From: Deltaproteobacteria bacterium RIFOXYA12_FULL_61_11
GTDB taxonomy: Bacteria > Bdellovibrionota_F > JAHFAK01 > YA12-FULL-61-11
Direction of reading: 5' to 3'
DNA: 6,204 nt
Assembly (NCBI GenBank): GCA_001799195.1
Contig: MGSU01000342.1
Location: 1-6,204 of the forward strand
A program made the position numbers and the translations under genes. The notes below the pieces were generated by a model. The model was not told the DNA's origin, did no database searches, and worked only from the letters and a program-made list of their open reading frames with translations. How positions within the stretch are numbered: position 1 is the first letter of the stretch; every line of letters starts with the position of its first letter. Shown here one piece after another: positions 1 through 5,809 of this stretch.

Positions 1-20
1 TGAAATCCCCCATTTACTGA

Positions 21-185
21 ATGGTTACCCTTCCTGAAATTCCGTTTGAGGAGGTGACGGAACCGATCCTCCGCGGTGTTGAGCAGAACGTCCTCCTGAC
101 CTGTGCTTTTTCGTCGACCTCGGGTCAGAGTATTTGCTATGGTCGCACCGGTCCTGACGGACCTTGGGAACAAGAGGGACGATGA
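21..185 (+). CDS. Doubtful 54-codon small ORF overlapping the exbB start
   Basis: An ATG at 21, directly after an in-frame TGA at 18-20, opens a frame that ends at TGA 183-185. It would encode 54 residues, beginning MVTLPEIPFEEV and ending in GPWEQEGR. Its stop overlaps the exbB ATG as ATGA, the same junction type used twice further down the operon. Against it, I see no Shine-Dalgarno sequence before 21, only about half of its codons end in G or C against a large majority in the neighbouring genes, and I recognise no domain, signal peptide or membrane segment. It may be a coupled leader peptide, the remnant of the end of an upstream gene, or chance. I lean towards chance. Confidence 0.2.
   Translation: MVTLPEIPFEEVTEPILRGVEQNVLLTCAFSSTSGQSICYGRTGPDGPWEQEGR
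114..143 (+). promoter_or_regulatory. Weak candidate sigma70-type promoter upstream of exbB
   Basis: A TATGGT hexamer at 138-143 is preceded by TG at 135-136, as in an extended -10 element. A TCGACC hexamer at 114-119 lies 18 nt upstream as a possible -35. Each hexamer matches four of six consensus bases. This is the less GC-rich stretch before the operon, so a promoter is expected near here, but the match is weak and it lies within the doubtful small ORF. The true promoter may be upstream of the window. Confidence 0.2.
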
Positions 186-850
186 ACGACAGCGGCACCC
201 TGGTCAAAACCCTGCTCGAACTCCCGGTCTTCCAGACAGAGTGGGTCCTCTGGCTCCTGCTCGGGCTCTCGGTGGCCTCCATCGGGGTGATCCTCGAACG
301 CTTGGTCTTCTATCGACGGCACCGCGTCGATGTCGAGGCCCTGCGCAAAGATTTCGGCGCAGCTCTCGACAGAGGCGATTTCGCGGCCGCGGCCGAGGGA
401 TTGCGCCGCCATGATGCCCTGGAGACCAACGTCGTCCTGCTCGGGTTGCAAGCCTATGCCAAAGGACCGGAATCGGTCGAGGACCTACTCGCCGGCGCGC
501 TCGGCCGGGAAAGAGCCCGCTACGAGCGCCGGTTGAACTTCCTGGCAACCCTGGCCAGCAATGCCCCCTACATCGGTTTGTTCGGCACGGTCCTGGGAAT
601 CATCCGGTCCTTCCGCGACCTCTCCACCAATATGGCCGAGGCCAGCTCGGCGGTCATGGCCGGTATCGCCGAGGCCCTCATCGCGACGGCAGTCGGTCTC
701 CTGGTGGCCATCCCCGCGGTCGTCGCCTTCAACTACTTCAAGGCCATCGTCAAAGATGCGGCCACGGATTGCCAACTGTTGAGCCGGACCCTGCTCGCCC
801 AGCTCAAGGCTGCCGACCTGCCGGCTTCTTCTGCGGCGAAGAGGGACTGA
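182..850 (+). CDS. exbB: ExbB-type proton channel subunit (MotA/TolQ/ExbB family)
   Basis: This 222-residue inner-membrane protein is the pore-forming partner of ExbD and passes proton motive force to TonB. Three hydrophobic segments are visible, at about residues 21-43, 118-142 and 160-188, with a charged cytoplasmic stretch between the first two, as in the family. The hallmark SNAPYIGLFGTVLG begins at residue 126, and GIAEALIATAVG begins at 161. Thr136, Glu164 and Thr169 keep the spacing of Thr148, Glu176 and Thr181 of E. coli ExbB, the polar residues lining the channel. I chose ATG 182 over the TTG at 164 because AAGAGGGA lies just upstream and the start forms a normal N-terminus. TolQ is the main alternative, but the adjacent tonB and receptor favour ExbB. 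It lies 2 nt before exbD. Confidence 0.95.
   Translation: MNDSGTLVKTLLELPVFQTEWVLWLLLGLSVASIGVILERLVFYRRHRVDVEALRKDFGAALDRGDFAAAAEGLRRHDALETNVVLLGLQAYAKGPESVEDLLAGALGRERARYERRLNFLATLASNAPYIGLFGTVLGIIRSFRDLSTNMAEASSAVMAGIAEALIATAVGLLVAIPAVVAFNYFKAIVKDAATDCQLLSRTLLAQLKAADLPASSAAKRD
841..846 (+). promoter_or_regulatory. Ribosome binding site for exbD
   Basis: GAGGGA lies within the last codons of exbB and ends 6 nt before the ATG at 853. It decides the exbD start: the frame is open back to 769, but the upstream 28 codons overlap exbB and translate to a segment unlike ExbD, whereas the start at 853 gives the normal short cytoplasmic tail. Confidence 0.6.
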
Positions 851-852
851 AC

Positions 853-1293
853 ATGGCGGTGCAGAGCGAACTCGACGACGAAGGACCTTTGGCCTCGATC
901 AACATCGTGCCCTTCGTGGACATCGTCCTGGTGCTGTTGATCATTTTCATGCTGACCTCTGCGGCCATCGTCAAGGCCAGCTTGAAGGTCGAGCTACCCA
1001 AGGCGGCCAGCGGTGGCACTAAGGTGGAATCGACCCTCAATCTGCTCTATGACCTTCGCGGTCACCTTTTCGTCAACGGCGAACAGGTGGCCGACCTCGA
1101 AGCGGGAGCTGCGCTCGTGCGGGCCGCGGTCGCCGAGAGCCCGACCACCCAAGCGGTCATCGCCGCGGACGAAGGGGTGCCGTACGGCAAGGTGGTCGAA
1201 CTCATCGACCTAGTCAAACAGAATGGCATCTCGACCTTTGCCTTGGATATCGAACGCCGGGCTCCGGCCTCAACCTCGACCCCGGGTTCATGA
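853..1293 (+). CDS. exbD: ExbD biopolymer transport protein
   Basis: This 146-residue protein is the single-pass partner of ExbB. It has a short cytoplasmic tail (residues 1-16), one transmembrane helix at about 18-42 and a periplasmic domain from about 45 to 135. The family signature INIVPFVDIVLVLL starts at residue 16 and contains Asp23, which corresponds to the essential protonatable Asp25 of E. coli ExbD. The periplasmic part shows the expected beta-alpha pattern, with a VNGEQV segment and a VVELIDLVKQNGI helix near the end. The length is normal for ExbD. It lies 2 nt after exbB, and its stop overlaps the tonB start as ATGA, so the three energising subunits are probably made in a coupled way. 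TolR is the alternative, less likely next to tonB. Confidence 0.95.
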   Translation: MAVQSELDDEGPLASINIVPFVDIVLVLLIIFMLTSAAIVKASLKVELPKAASGGTKVESTLNLLYDLRGHLFVNGEQVADLEAGAALVRAAVAESPTTQAVIAADEGVPYGKVVELIDLVKQNGISTFALDIERRAPASTSTPGS

Positions 1294-2195
1294 ACGGACT
1301 CCACCAAACCGACCTACCCCGCACCTCGTTCTACGTCCAACGCCGCAGCGCGGCGCGGGAGCGTGCTCGCGTAGCCGTCGCGGCCAGGACCAGCGTCGGG
1401 TTGACCCCTGAGCAGCAAGCGCTCCTACCCCTGGCACCGCCCGCCTCGACCCGGAGCCGATTAGCCGTGGCAGGCGCGGCTCTCCTCGCTTCCTTGCTCA
1501 CCCACGGCGCCATCGTTGGTCTAGGGCTCGTGGCCGGGAAGTTTCGAACCGTCGAGCTTGCAACCGATCGCGACGTCCGCATCGACATGCGCGTGCCCGA
1601 ACCGCTGCCGCCGCCGCCACCACCGCCGAAGGATCCGCGGCCTCGAACAGTCCGTCCGGACGCCCCTGCGCCGACGCCGGTAGCACCCCCGCCCTCGGTG
1701 GAGCCCCTGCCTCCCCCCAGCGTCAGACCCAGGCGCATCGTCGGCCTCAGCCTCTCTTCCACCGCGGCCGACGGCAGCGGACCGACCTTTACCGTCGGTA
1801 ACACCCGGCTGGGGACGACCCCGGACATCGCGGCTTCCCCTGAGCTTGCGGCCAAGGAGCCACCGCCCCCGGAAAAGGTCAACCGGGTGGCCAGCAGGCT
1901 ACCCCTCGCCGGGGTCAAGTACACCCTGCCGAAGCGCAAGAGACCCAGCCTCCCCGCCTACCCGGAACTCTTGAAACGTCAAGGATTTGAAGCCGACGTC
2001 ACGGTCCTGGTCAGCCTCGATGCCTCCGGCAGGGTCCTCTCCGTCAAGTTGATCAAAGAAGCGCCCTATCCCGAGTTCAATGAGGCCGCCCGCCTGGCCG
2101 CTTTGGCCGAGGAGTTCGAACCAGCCCTGCGCGACGGCGCAGCCGTACCCTATACCCTCAGTTTTACCTATCGTTTTCGCCTGGAAGACCAATGA
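1290..2195 (+). CDS. tonB: TonB energy transducer, long form
   Basis: This 301-residue protein spans the inner membrane once and reaches across the periplasm to drive outer-membrane receptors. An unusually long arginine-rich cytoplasmic tail (residues 1-57, nine Arg) precedes the helix at about 58-82. That helix carries Ser68 and His72 in the S-x3-H pattern (ASLLTHGAIV) of Ser16 and His20 in E. coli TonB, needed for coupling to ExbB/ExbD. A proline-rich spacer covers about 103-147 and includes seven consecutive prolines at 107-113. A distinct block at 148-177 (IVGLSL, then FTVGNTRLG) follows. The TonB C-terminal domain occupies about 220-298, starting with the AYPELLKRQG motif and ending in YRF. 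The start ATG overlaps the exbD stop. No good Shine-Dalgarno sequence is visible, so coupling is likely. Its dedicated target is probably the receptor at 3127. Confidence 0.94.
   Translation: MNGLHQTDLPRTSFYVQRRSAARERARVAVAARTSVGLTPEQQALLPLAPPASTRSRLAVAGAALLASLLTHGAIVGLGLVAGKFRTVELATDRDVRIDMRVPEPLPPPPPPPKDPRPRTVRPDAPAPTPVAPPPSVEPLPPPSVRPRRIVGLSLSSTAADGSGPTFTVGNTRLGTTPDIAASPELAAKEPPPPEKVNRVASRLPLAGVKYTLPKRKRPSLPAYPELLKRQGFEADVTVLVSLDASGRVLSVKLIKEAPYPEFNEAARLAALAEEFEPALRDGAAVPYTLSFTYRFRLEDQ
1947..2183 (+). other. TonB C-terminal domain of the transducer (copy 1)
   Basis: Residues 220-298 of the TonB protein. Key features are Tyr224-Pro225, a Gln-Gly pair, an LDASGRV turn, a second Tyr-Pro, an FEPA motif with DG after it, and a terminal YRF strand. 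This is the region that binds the TonB box of receptors. It is listed separately because the receptor encoded two genes downstream contains a clearly similar domain. Confidence 0.9.
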
Positions 2196-3127
2196 GAAGA
2201 ACCAACCTGATCCTCATGCTCCCGATGCTCTGCTCGTTCGCCGCGTGCGGCGGTGACGAGTTCGATCCCTATGGACGCCTCACCGGCCTCCGGCTGCTCG
2301 CCATCAAGGCCGAACCACCCAGCCCGGGTCCCGGCGAGAAGGCCGTGCTCTCGGCCCTGGTGTATACACCACCCGAGGCTCCTCCCGTGACCTATGCTTG
2401 GTCCTGGTGCCCTTTCGCCGGTCCGTCCAGCCAAGGGTATCCCTGCCTGATGGAGGAAACGGACTTCCTCGGTATGCTCAGCCAAGCAGGGGTCGAGGTC
2501 CCTGCCTATGCCCTGGGCACGGATGCGACCGTGGATTTCTCCAATACGCTCGCTCCGGCCCTGGCCGCGTTGTGCAACGGTCTGCTGCCCATCGAACAGG
2601 AATTCGACTGTGAGGGCGGTTTTGCCGTCCAGGTCCGCCTGACCATCACGAGCGGCGAGGAGGAGGTCAGCGCGGTCCAAAGCTTGCGTCTGCGCCATGA
2701 GGCCGGCCTCGAGGCCAACGCCAACCCGGTCCTGAACGGCTTGGTCGCGGTGCAGGACGAAGGTGAGTACGAGCTCAGTGCCGATCCTTCCTCCACACTC
2801 GAGCGCGAAAAAAAGAATGAGATCAAGGCGCTGTTCGACGAGAACGAGGCCGAACAGTACACCGGCAAAGACTCCCTCGGTGTGGCGCGCCTGCAACGAG
2901 AGCGGTTGATCCTGTCCTGGTTCGTGGAGAGCGGCCATACCAAGCACGAGCGGACCAGCTTCGTCGAAGGCATCGCCCCGCTCAAGCGAGCCGCGACCAA
3001 CACCTGGCTTCCCGGACCGGTCAAGGACTACGACCGCACCAGCGCGACCCTGTACGTCATCTTGCGGGACAATCGCGGCGGCATCGACTGGGCTCTTGGT
3101 CGGGTGTTCCTGAAGGAGGCCGAGTGA
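2192..3127 (+). CDS. Predicted lipoprotein of unknown function in the TonB operon
   Basis: This 311-residue protein has a short basic N-terminus, a hydrophobic stretch and a lipobox-like FAAC ending at Cys19, followed by Gly-Gly, so it is probably a lipoprotein without an obvious inner-membrane retention signal. I do not recognise a named family. The mature part looks like two beta-rich halves: one around residues 30-170 (LRLLAIKAEPPSPGPGE, then YAWSWCP) and one around 180-311 (LSWFVESG, then LYVILRDNRGG). It has four further cysteines, at 73, 85, 128 and 140, two pairs each 12 apart, compatible with two disulfides in the periplasm or on the cell surface. The start overlaps the tonB stop as ATGA, and its stop overlaps the receptor start. 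This suggests it works with the receptor, perhaps as a substrate-capturing or assembly partner. That role is inference only. Confidence 0.85.
   Translation: MRRTNLILMLPMLCSFAACGGDEFDPYGRLTGLRLLAIKAEPPSPGPGEKAVLSALVYTPPEAPPVTYAWSWCPFAGPSSQGYPCLMEETDFLGMLSQAGVEVPAYALGTDATVDFSNTLAPALAALCNGLLPIEQEFDCEGGFAVQVRLTITSGEEEVSAVQSLRLRHEAGLEANANPVLNGLVAVQDEGEYELSADPSSTLEREKKNEIKALFDENEAEQYTGKDSLGVARLQRERLILSWFVESGHTKHERTSFVEGIAPLKRAATNTWLPGPVKDYDRTSATLYVILRDNRGGIDWALGRVFLKEAE
3113..3119 (+). promoter_or_regulatory. Strong ribosome binding site for the receptor gene
   Basis: AAGGAGG lies in the end of the lipoprotein gene. It sits 7 nt before the ATG at 3127 and only 4 nt before the in-frame GTG at 3124, which favours the ATG. 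A strong site here suggests that the receptor also receives independent initiation. Confidence 0.75.
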
Positions 3128-5799
3128 TGCAGAAGCTCGTCCTCGTCCTGCTCCTCTCCCTCTGCGGGCTGGCCCGGCCTCAGGAAGCTGCGCCCCTGGA
3201 ACCCGACCCCGCGGCGTTAGAGGCGGGGCAGCTCAGCAAACTGCCGGTACAGAAAACCTTCATCGAAGCTGAGTATCCGGCAAAGGCTCAGGAGCAGGGG
3301 CTCCAAGCCGAGGTCATCCTGTTGCTCGATATCGGCGCCGACGGTAAGGTTGAAGCCGTAGGGGTACTCGAACCCTCTGCCTACCCGGACCTCGGCTTCG
3401 AAGAAGCGGCCATGGCCGCGGCCCAACAGTTCGAGTTCGAACCCGCCGAGCTGGACGGACAGCCCCTAGCCGTGCAAATCTCTTATAGTTATCGCTTCGT
3501 CCTCAAGCCGAAAGCACCGTTGGTGCCGGAGGATACCAGCGCCGACGTCCCGGCACCGGCCGCTCCCCAGATCGTCAATCTGCAGGGTCTCCTGCTCGAG
3601 CGCGGCACCCGCAACCCGCTCGGCGGCGTCCTCATCACCGTGTTTCGCGAACAAGATGGTGGTCCGGTCGGCTTCGAGGCGGTTTCGGACAAGACCGGGT
3701 CCTTCCAGTTCTACGACCTACCCCCGGGTGAGTGGCGGATCCTGGTCGAGGTGCCGGGCTACTACCCCTTCCGCACTACCGAAGAGATTGTGGCCGGAGA
3801 GAGGGTGGACGCTTCCTATTTCGTGGAGAAGGCCTCGTACAACCCCTTCGACGTGCGCGTGACCGCGCCGCGGCCCAAGAAGGAGGTCAGCCGGACCGTG
3901 CTCGAGGTCGAGGAGATCGAAAAGGTCCCCGGGACCATGGGCGACCCGTTGCGGGTGATCCAGAACCTTGCCGGCGTGGCTCGCGGCGGAGGTGGCATGG
4001 AGGGGGGCGGGATCATCATTCGCGGCTCGGCGCCCGAGGACAGCAAGATCTTCATCGACGGTATCGAGGTGCCCACCGTCTACCATTTCGGAGGTTTGCG
4101 CAGCGTGCTGCCGATCGGCGTGCTGGAGGGCATCGACTTCTATCCCGGCAATTTCTCCTCGCGGTATGGCCGGGCCACGGGCGGCATCGTCGACGTCAGG
4201 ACGAAACGCCTCGAACCGCAGAAAGTCGGCGGCAGCGTGGACGTGAGTCTGCTCGACACCGCGGTCTTCGTCGAAGCCCCACTTGGAGAGAAGGCCTCGA
4301 TCGCCTTGGGAGGTCGCCGCAGCTATATCGACTTCCTGATCGAAGCCGTGGTCCCCGACGATGCCGGCGTGTCCCTCACCGTGGCGCCGCGTTACTACGA
4401 CTGGCAGATCCTCGGACGGTACCGGCCCTCGCCGGCGCACGATTTCCAGACCATGATCTTCGGCTCCGACGATCGTTTTGAGGTGCTCTTCGAAGATCCG
4501 GCGGCGCTCGATATGTCGCTCACCTCCAATGATCTCGGCTTCTCCACCACCTTCTACCGAGCCACGGCCGGCTACCGATACATCCCGAACGCGGGTTTCG
4601 AGAACAATTTCCAGCTTGCCGTGGGCCGCGATCATATGAAGATGAACCTGGCCCAGTTCCTGATGGATTTCGACATCGGCTCGTTCCAGCTCCGAGACAC
4701 GACGAGGACCCGACTCGATCCTACTCTCGACCTGGTGCTCGGCCTGGACCTCTTGACCTATACCGGCGATATCGACGTGCGCATGCCGCACCCTCCCAAG
4801 GAAGGACAATCGACCCTGGAGCAGGGGGGCGGCGACGTGGATCTCGATCAGATGATCTCCCGCCAGATCGAGGATTATCTCGAGGTGAACCCGGCCCTCT
4901 TTGCCGAGTTGGAGTACCAGCCGTTGGAGGGACTGCTCCTGATCCCGGGGTTGCGCCTGGATTACTTCGATCGTTTGGATACCGTAGTTCCCCTGCCGCA
5001 CCTTACCGCCCGCTACGCCCTCGGACCTGTATTGACCCCCAAGGCCGGAGTCGGTCTGTACGCTCAGGATGCCGGGGTCGACGAGAGCGACGAGGGGTTC
5101 GGCAACCCGGACCTCGACTACGAACGGGCGTTGCACTGGTCGGCCGGGCTCGAGTATCGCCCTCGGCCCTACCTGACCTTCGATGTCACGGGTTTCTACA
5201 AAAACCTCTGGAGCCTGGTCAGCCCGACCGACCGTTTCGTGACCGAGGACGGTCAGCCCAGACCCCTGGTCTATGACAACCGGGGCGAGGGTCGGGTCTA
5301 CGGTCTGGAACTGGTCACCCGACACGATCTCTCCTCCGGGCTCTCGGGCTGGATCGCCTATACCCTCTCGCGGGCGGAGCGGCACGACTCCGATCGCGCG
5401 GGCTTCCGACTCTTTGACTACGACCAGACCCATATCCTGACCGCGGTCGCCAGTTATGCGCTGCCCCGCAACTGGCAGGTCGGCACCCGCTTCCGCCTGG
5501 TCAGCGGCAATCCGACCACGCCGGTCACCGGTGCGCTCTGGAACGGCGATACCGATCGCTATTCCCCGATCTTCGGGGACGTGAATTCCGACCGCGACCC
5601 GATCTTCCACCAACTCGACCTGCGGCTGGACAAACGTTGGGTGTACGATCGTTTCCTGCTCGCCTTGTACCTGGACGTGCAGAACGTCTACAGTCACCAG
5701 AGCGGTGGGCAGCGCGAGTACAACTTCGACTACAGTCGGTCCAAAGACGGTGGTGGGCTTCCCCTGTTGACCATCCTCGGCCTGCAGGCCGAGTTCTGA
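3127..5799 (+). CDS. TonB-dependent outer-membrane receptor with N-terminal TonB and regulatory-like domains
   Basis: This 890-residue receptor imports or senses an unknown ligand across the outer membrane. A signal peptide (about 1-16, hydrophobic LVLVLLLSL) comes first. Next is a complete TonB C-terminal-type domain (about 39-127), an Ala/Pro linker (about 130-148) and a carboxypeptidase-regulatory-like beta-sandwich (about 149-236). A TonB-box-like FDVRVTA follows at 241-247. The plug covers about 253-360, with IIIRG at 296, IFIDGIEVP at 308 and GRATGGIVDVRTK at 348. The barrel runs to the C-terminus, with NPDLDYERAL at 660 and a terminal Phe typical of outer-membrane barrels. Plug and barrel are full length, with no frameshift seen. 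The regulatory-like domain is common in myxobacterial and Bacteroidota receptors; the extra TonB domain is not standard. ATG 3127 overlaps the lipoprotein stop as TGATG. The ligand cannot be assigned. Confidence 0.95.
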   Translation: MQKLVLVLLLSLCGLARPQEAAPLEPDPAALEAGQLSKLPVQKTFIEAEYPAKAQEQGLQAEVILLLDIGADGKVEAVGVLEPSAYPDLGFEEAAMAAAQQFEFEPAELDGQPLAVQISYSYRFVLKPKAPLVPEDTSADVPAPAAPQIVNLQGLLLERGTRNPLGGVLITVFREQDGGPVGFEAVSDKTGSFQFYDLPPGEWRILVEVPGYYPFRTTEEIVAGERVDASYFVEKASYNPFDVRVTAPRPKKEVSRTVLEVEEIEKVPGTMGDPLRVIQNLAGVARGGGGMEGGGIIIRGSAPEDSKIFIDGIEVPTVYHFGGLRSVLPIGVLEGIDFYPGNFSSRYGRATGGIVDVRTKRLEPQKVGGSVDVSLLDTAVFVEAPLGEKASIALGGRRSYIDFLIEAVVPDDAGVSLTVAPRYYDWQILGRYRPSPAHDFQTMIFGSDDRFEVLFEDPAALDMSLTSNDLGFSTTFYRATAGYRYIPNAGFENNFQLAVGRDHMKMNLAQFLMDFDIGSFQLRDTTRTRLDPTLDLVLGLDLLTYTGDIDVRMPHPPKEGQSTLEQGGGDVDLDQMISRQIEDYLEVNPALFAELEYQPLEGLLLIPGLRLDYFDRLDTVVPLPHLTARYALGPVLTPKAGVGLYAQDAGVDESDEGFGNPDLDYERALHWSAGLEYRPRPYLTFDVTGFYKNLWSLVSPTDRFVTEDGQPRPLVYDNRGEGRVYGLELVTRHDLSSGLSGWIAYTLSRAERHDSDRAGFRLFDYDQTHILTAVASYALPRNWQVGTRFRLVSGNPTTPVTGALWNGDTDRYSPIFGDVNSDRDPIFHQLDLRLDKRWVYDRFLLALYLDVQNVYSHQSGGQREYNFDYSRSKDGGGLPLLTILGLQAEF
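3241..3507 (+). other. TonB C-terminal-type domain inside the receptor (copy 2)
   Basis: Residues 39-127 of the receptor. Landmarks match copy 1 in order: EYP at 49, QG, AEV, a GADGKV turn, AYP, EEAA, FEFEPAELDG and a final YSYRF. By hand alignment I count about 29 identities over roughly 74 aligned positions with one two-residue gap. No transmembrane anchor or proline-rich span accompanies it, so it cannot itself transduce energy from ExbB/ExbD. Confidence 0.88.
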
Positions 5800-5804
5800 G
5801 GAGG
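5797..5804 (+). promoter_or_regulatory. Ribosome binding site for the downstream barrel protein
   Basis: TGAGGAGG overlaps the receptor stop codon and ends 5 nt before the ATG at 5810. It fixes the start of the truncated last gene. Confidence 0.75.
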
Positions 5805-5809
5805 CGCCG

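Noticed and set aside
150-163. Small hairpin GGTCC-TGAC-GGACC just before exbB
   Set aside because: A perfect 5-bp stem with a 4-nt loop is common by chance in GC-rich DNA. It has no U tract to make it a terminator and does not cover the ribosome binding site.
164-166. TTG at 164 as the exbB start
   Set aside because: It is a rarer start codon without a good ribosome binding site. ATG 182 follows AAGAGGGA and gives the expected N-terminus.
1331-1939. 202-codon minus-strand frame rich in Gly, Arg and Ser
   Set aside because: Its poly-glycine stretch is simply the reverse complement of the proline codons in tonB.
2168-2947. 259-codon open frame on the minus strand
   Set aside because: It is antisense to the lipoprotein gene, with the same GC-bias explanation and no ribosome binding site or domain signal.
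3124-3126. GTG at 3124 as the receptor start
   Set aside because: The AAGGAGG site is only 4 nt away from it but 7 nt from the ATG at 3127, which is the better start. The difference is one residue.
3127-3165. Receptor as a lipoprotein because of Cys13 in the signal peptide
   Set aside because: The residue before the cysteine is Leu, not Gly, Ala or Ser, and the cysteine lies inside the hydrophobic core. The mature protein is a full barrel, so ordinary signal peptidase cleavage is more likely.
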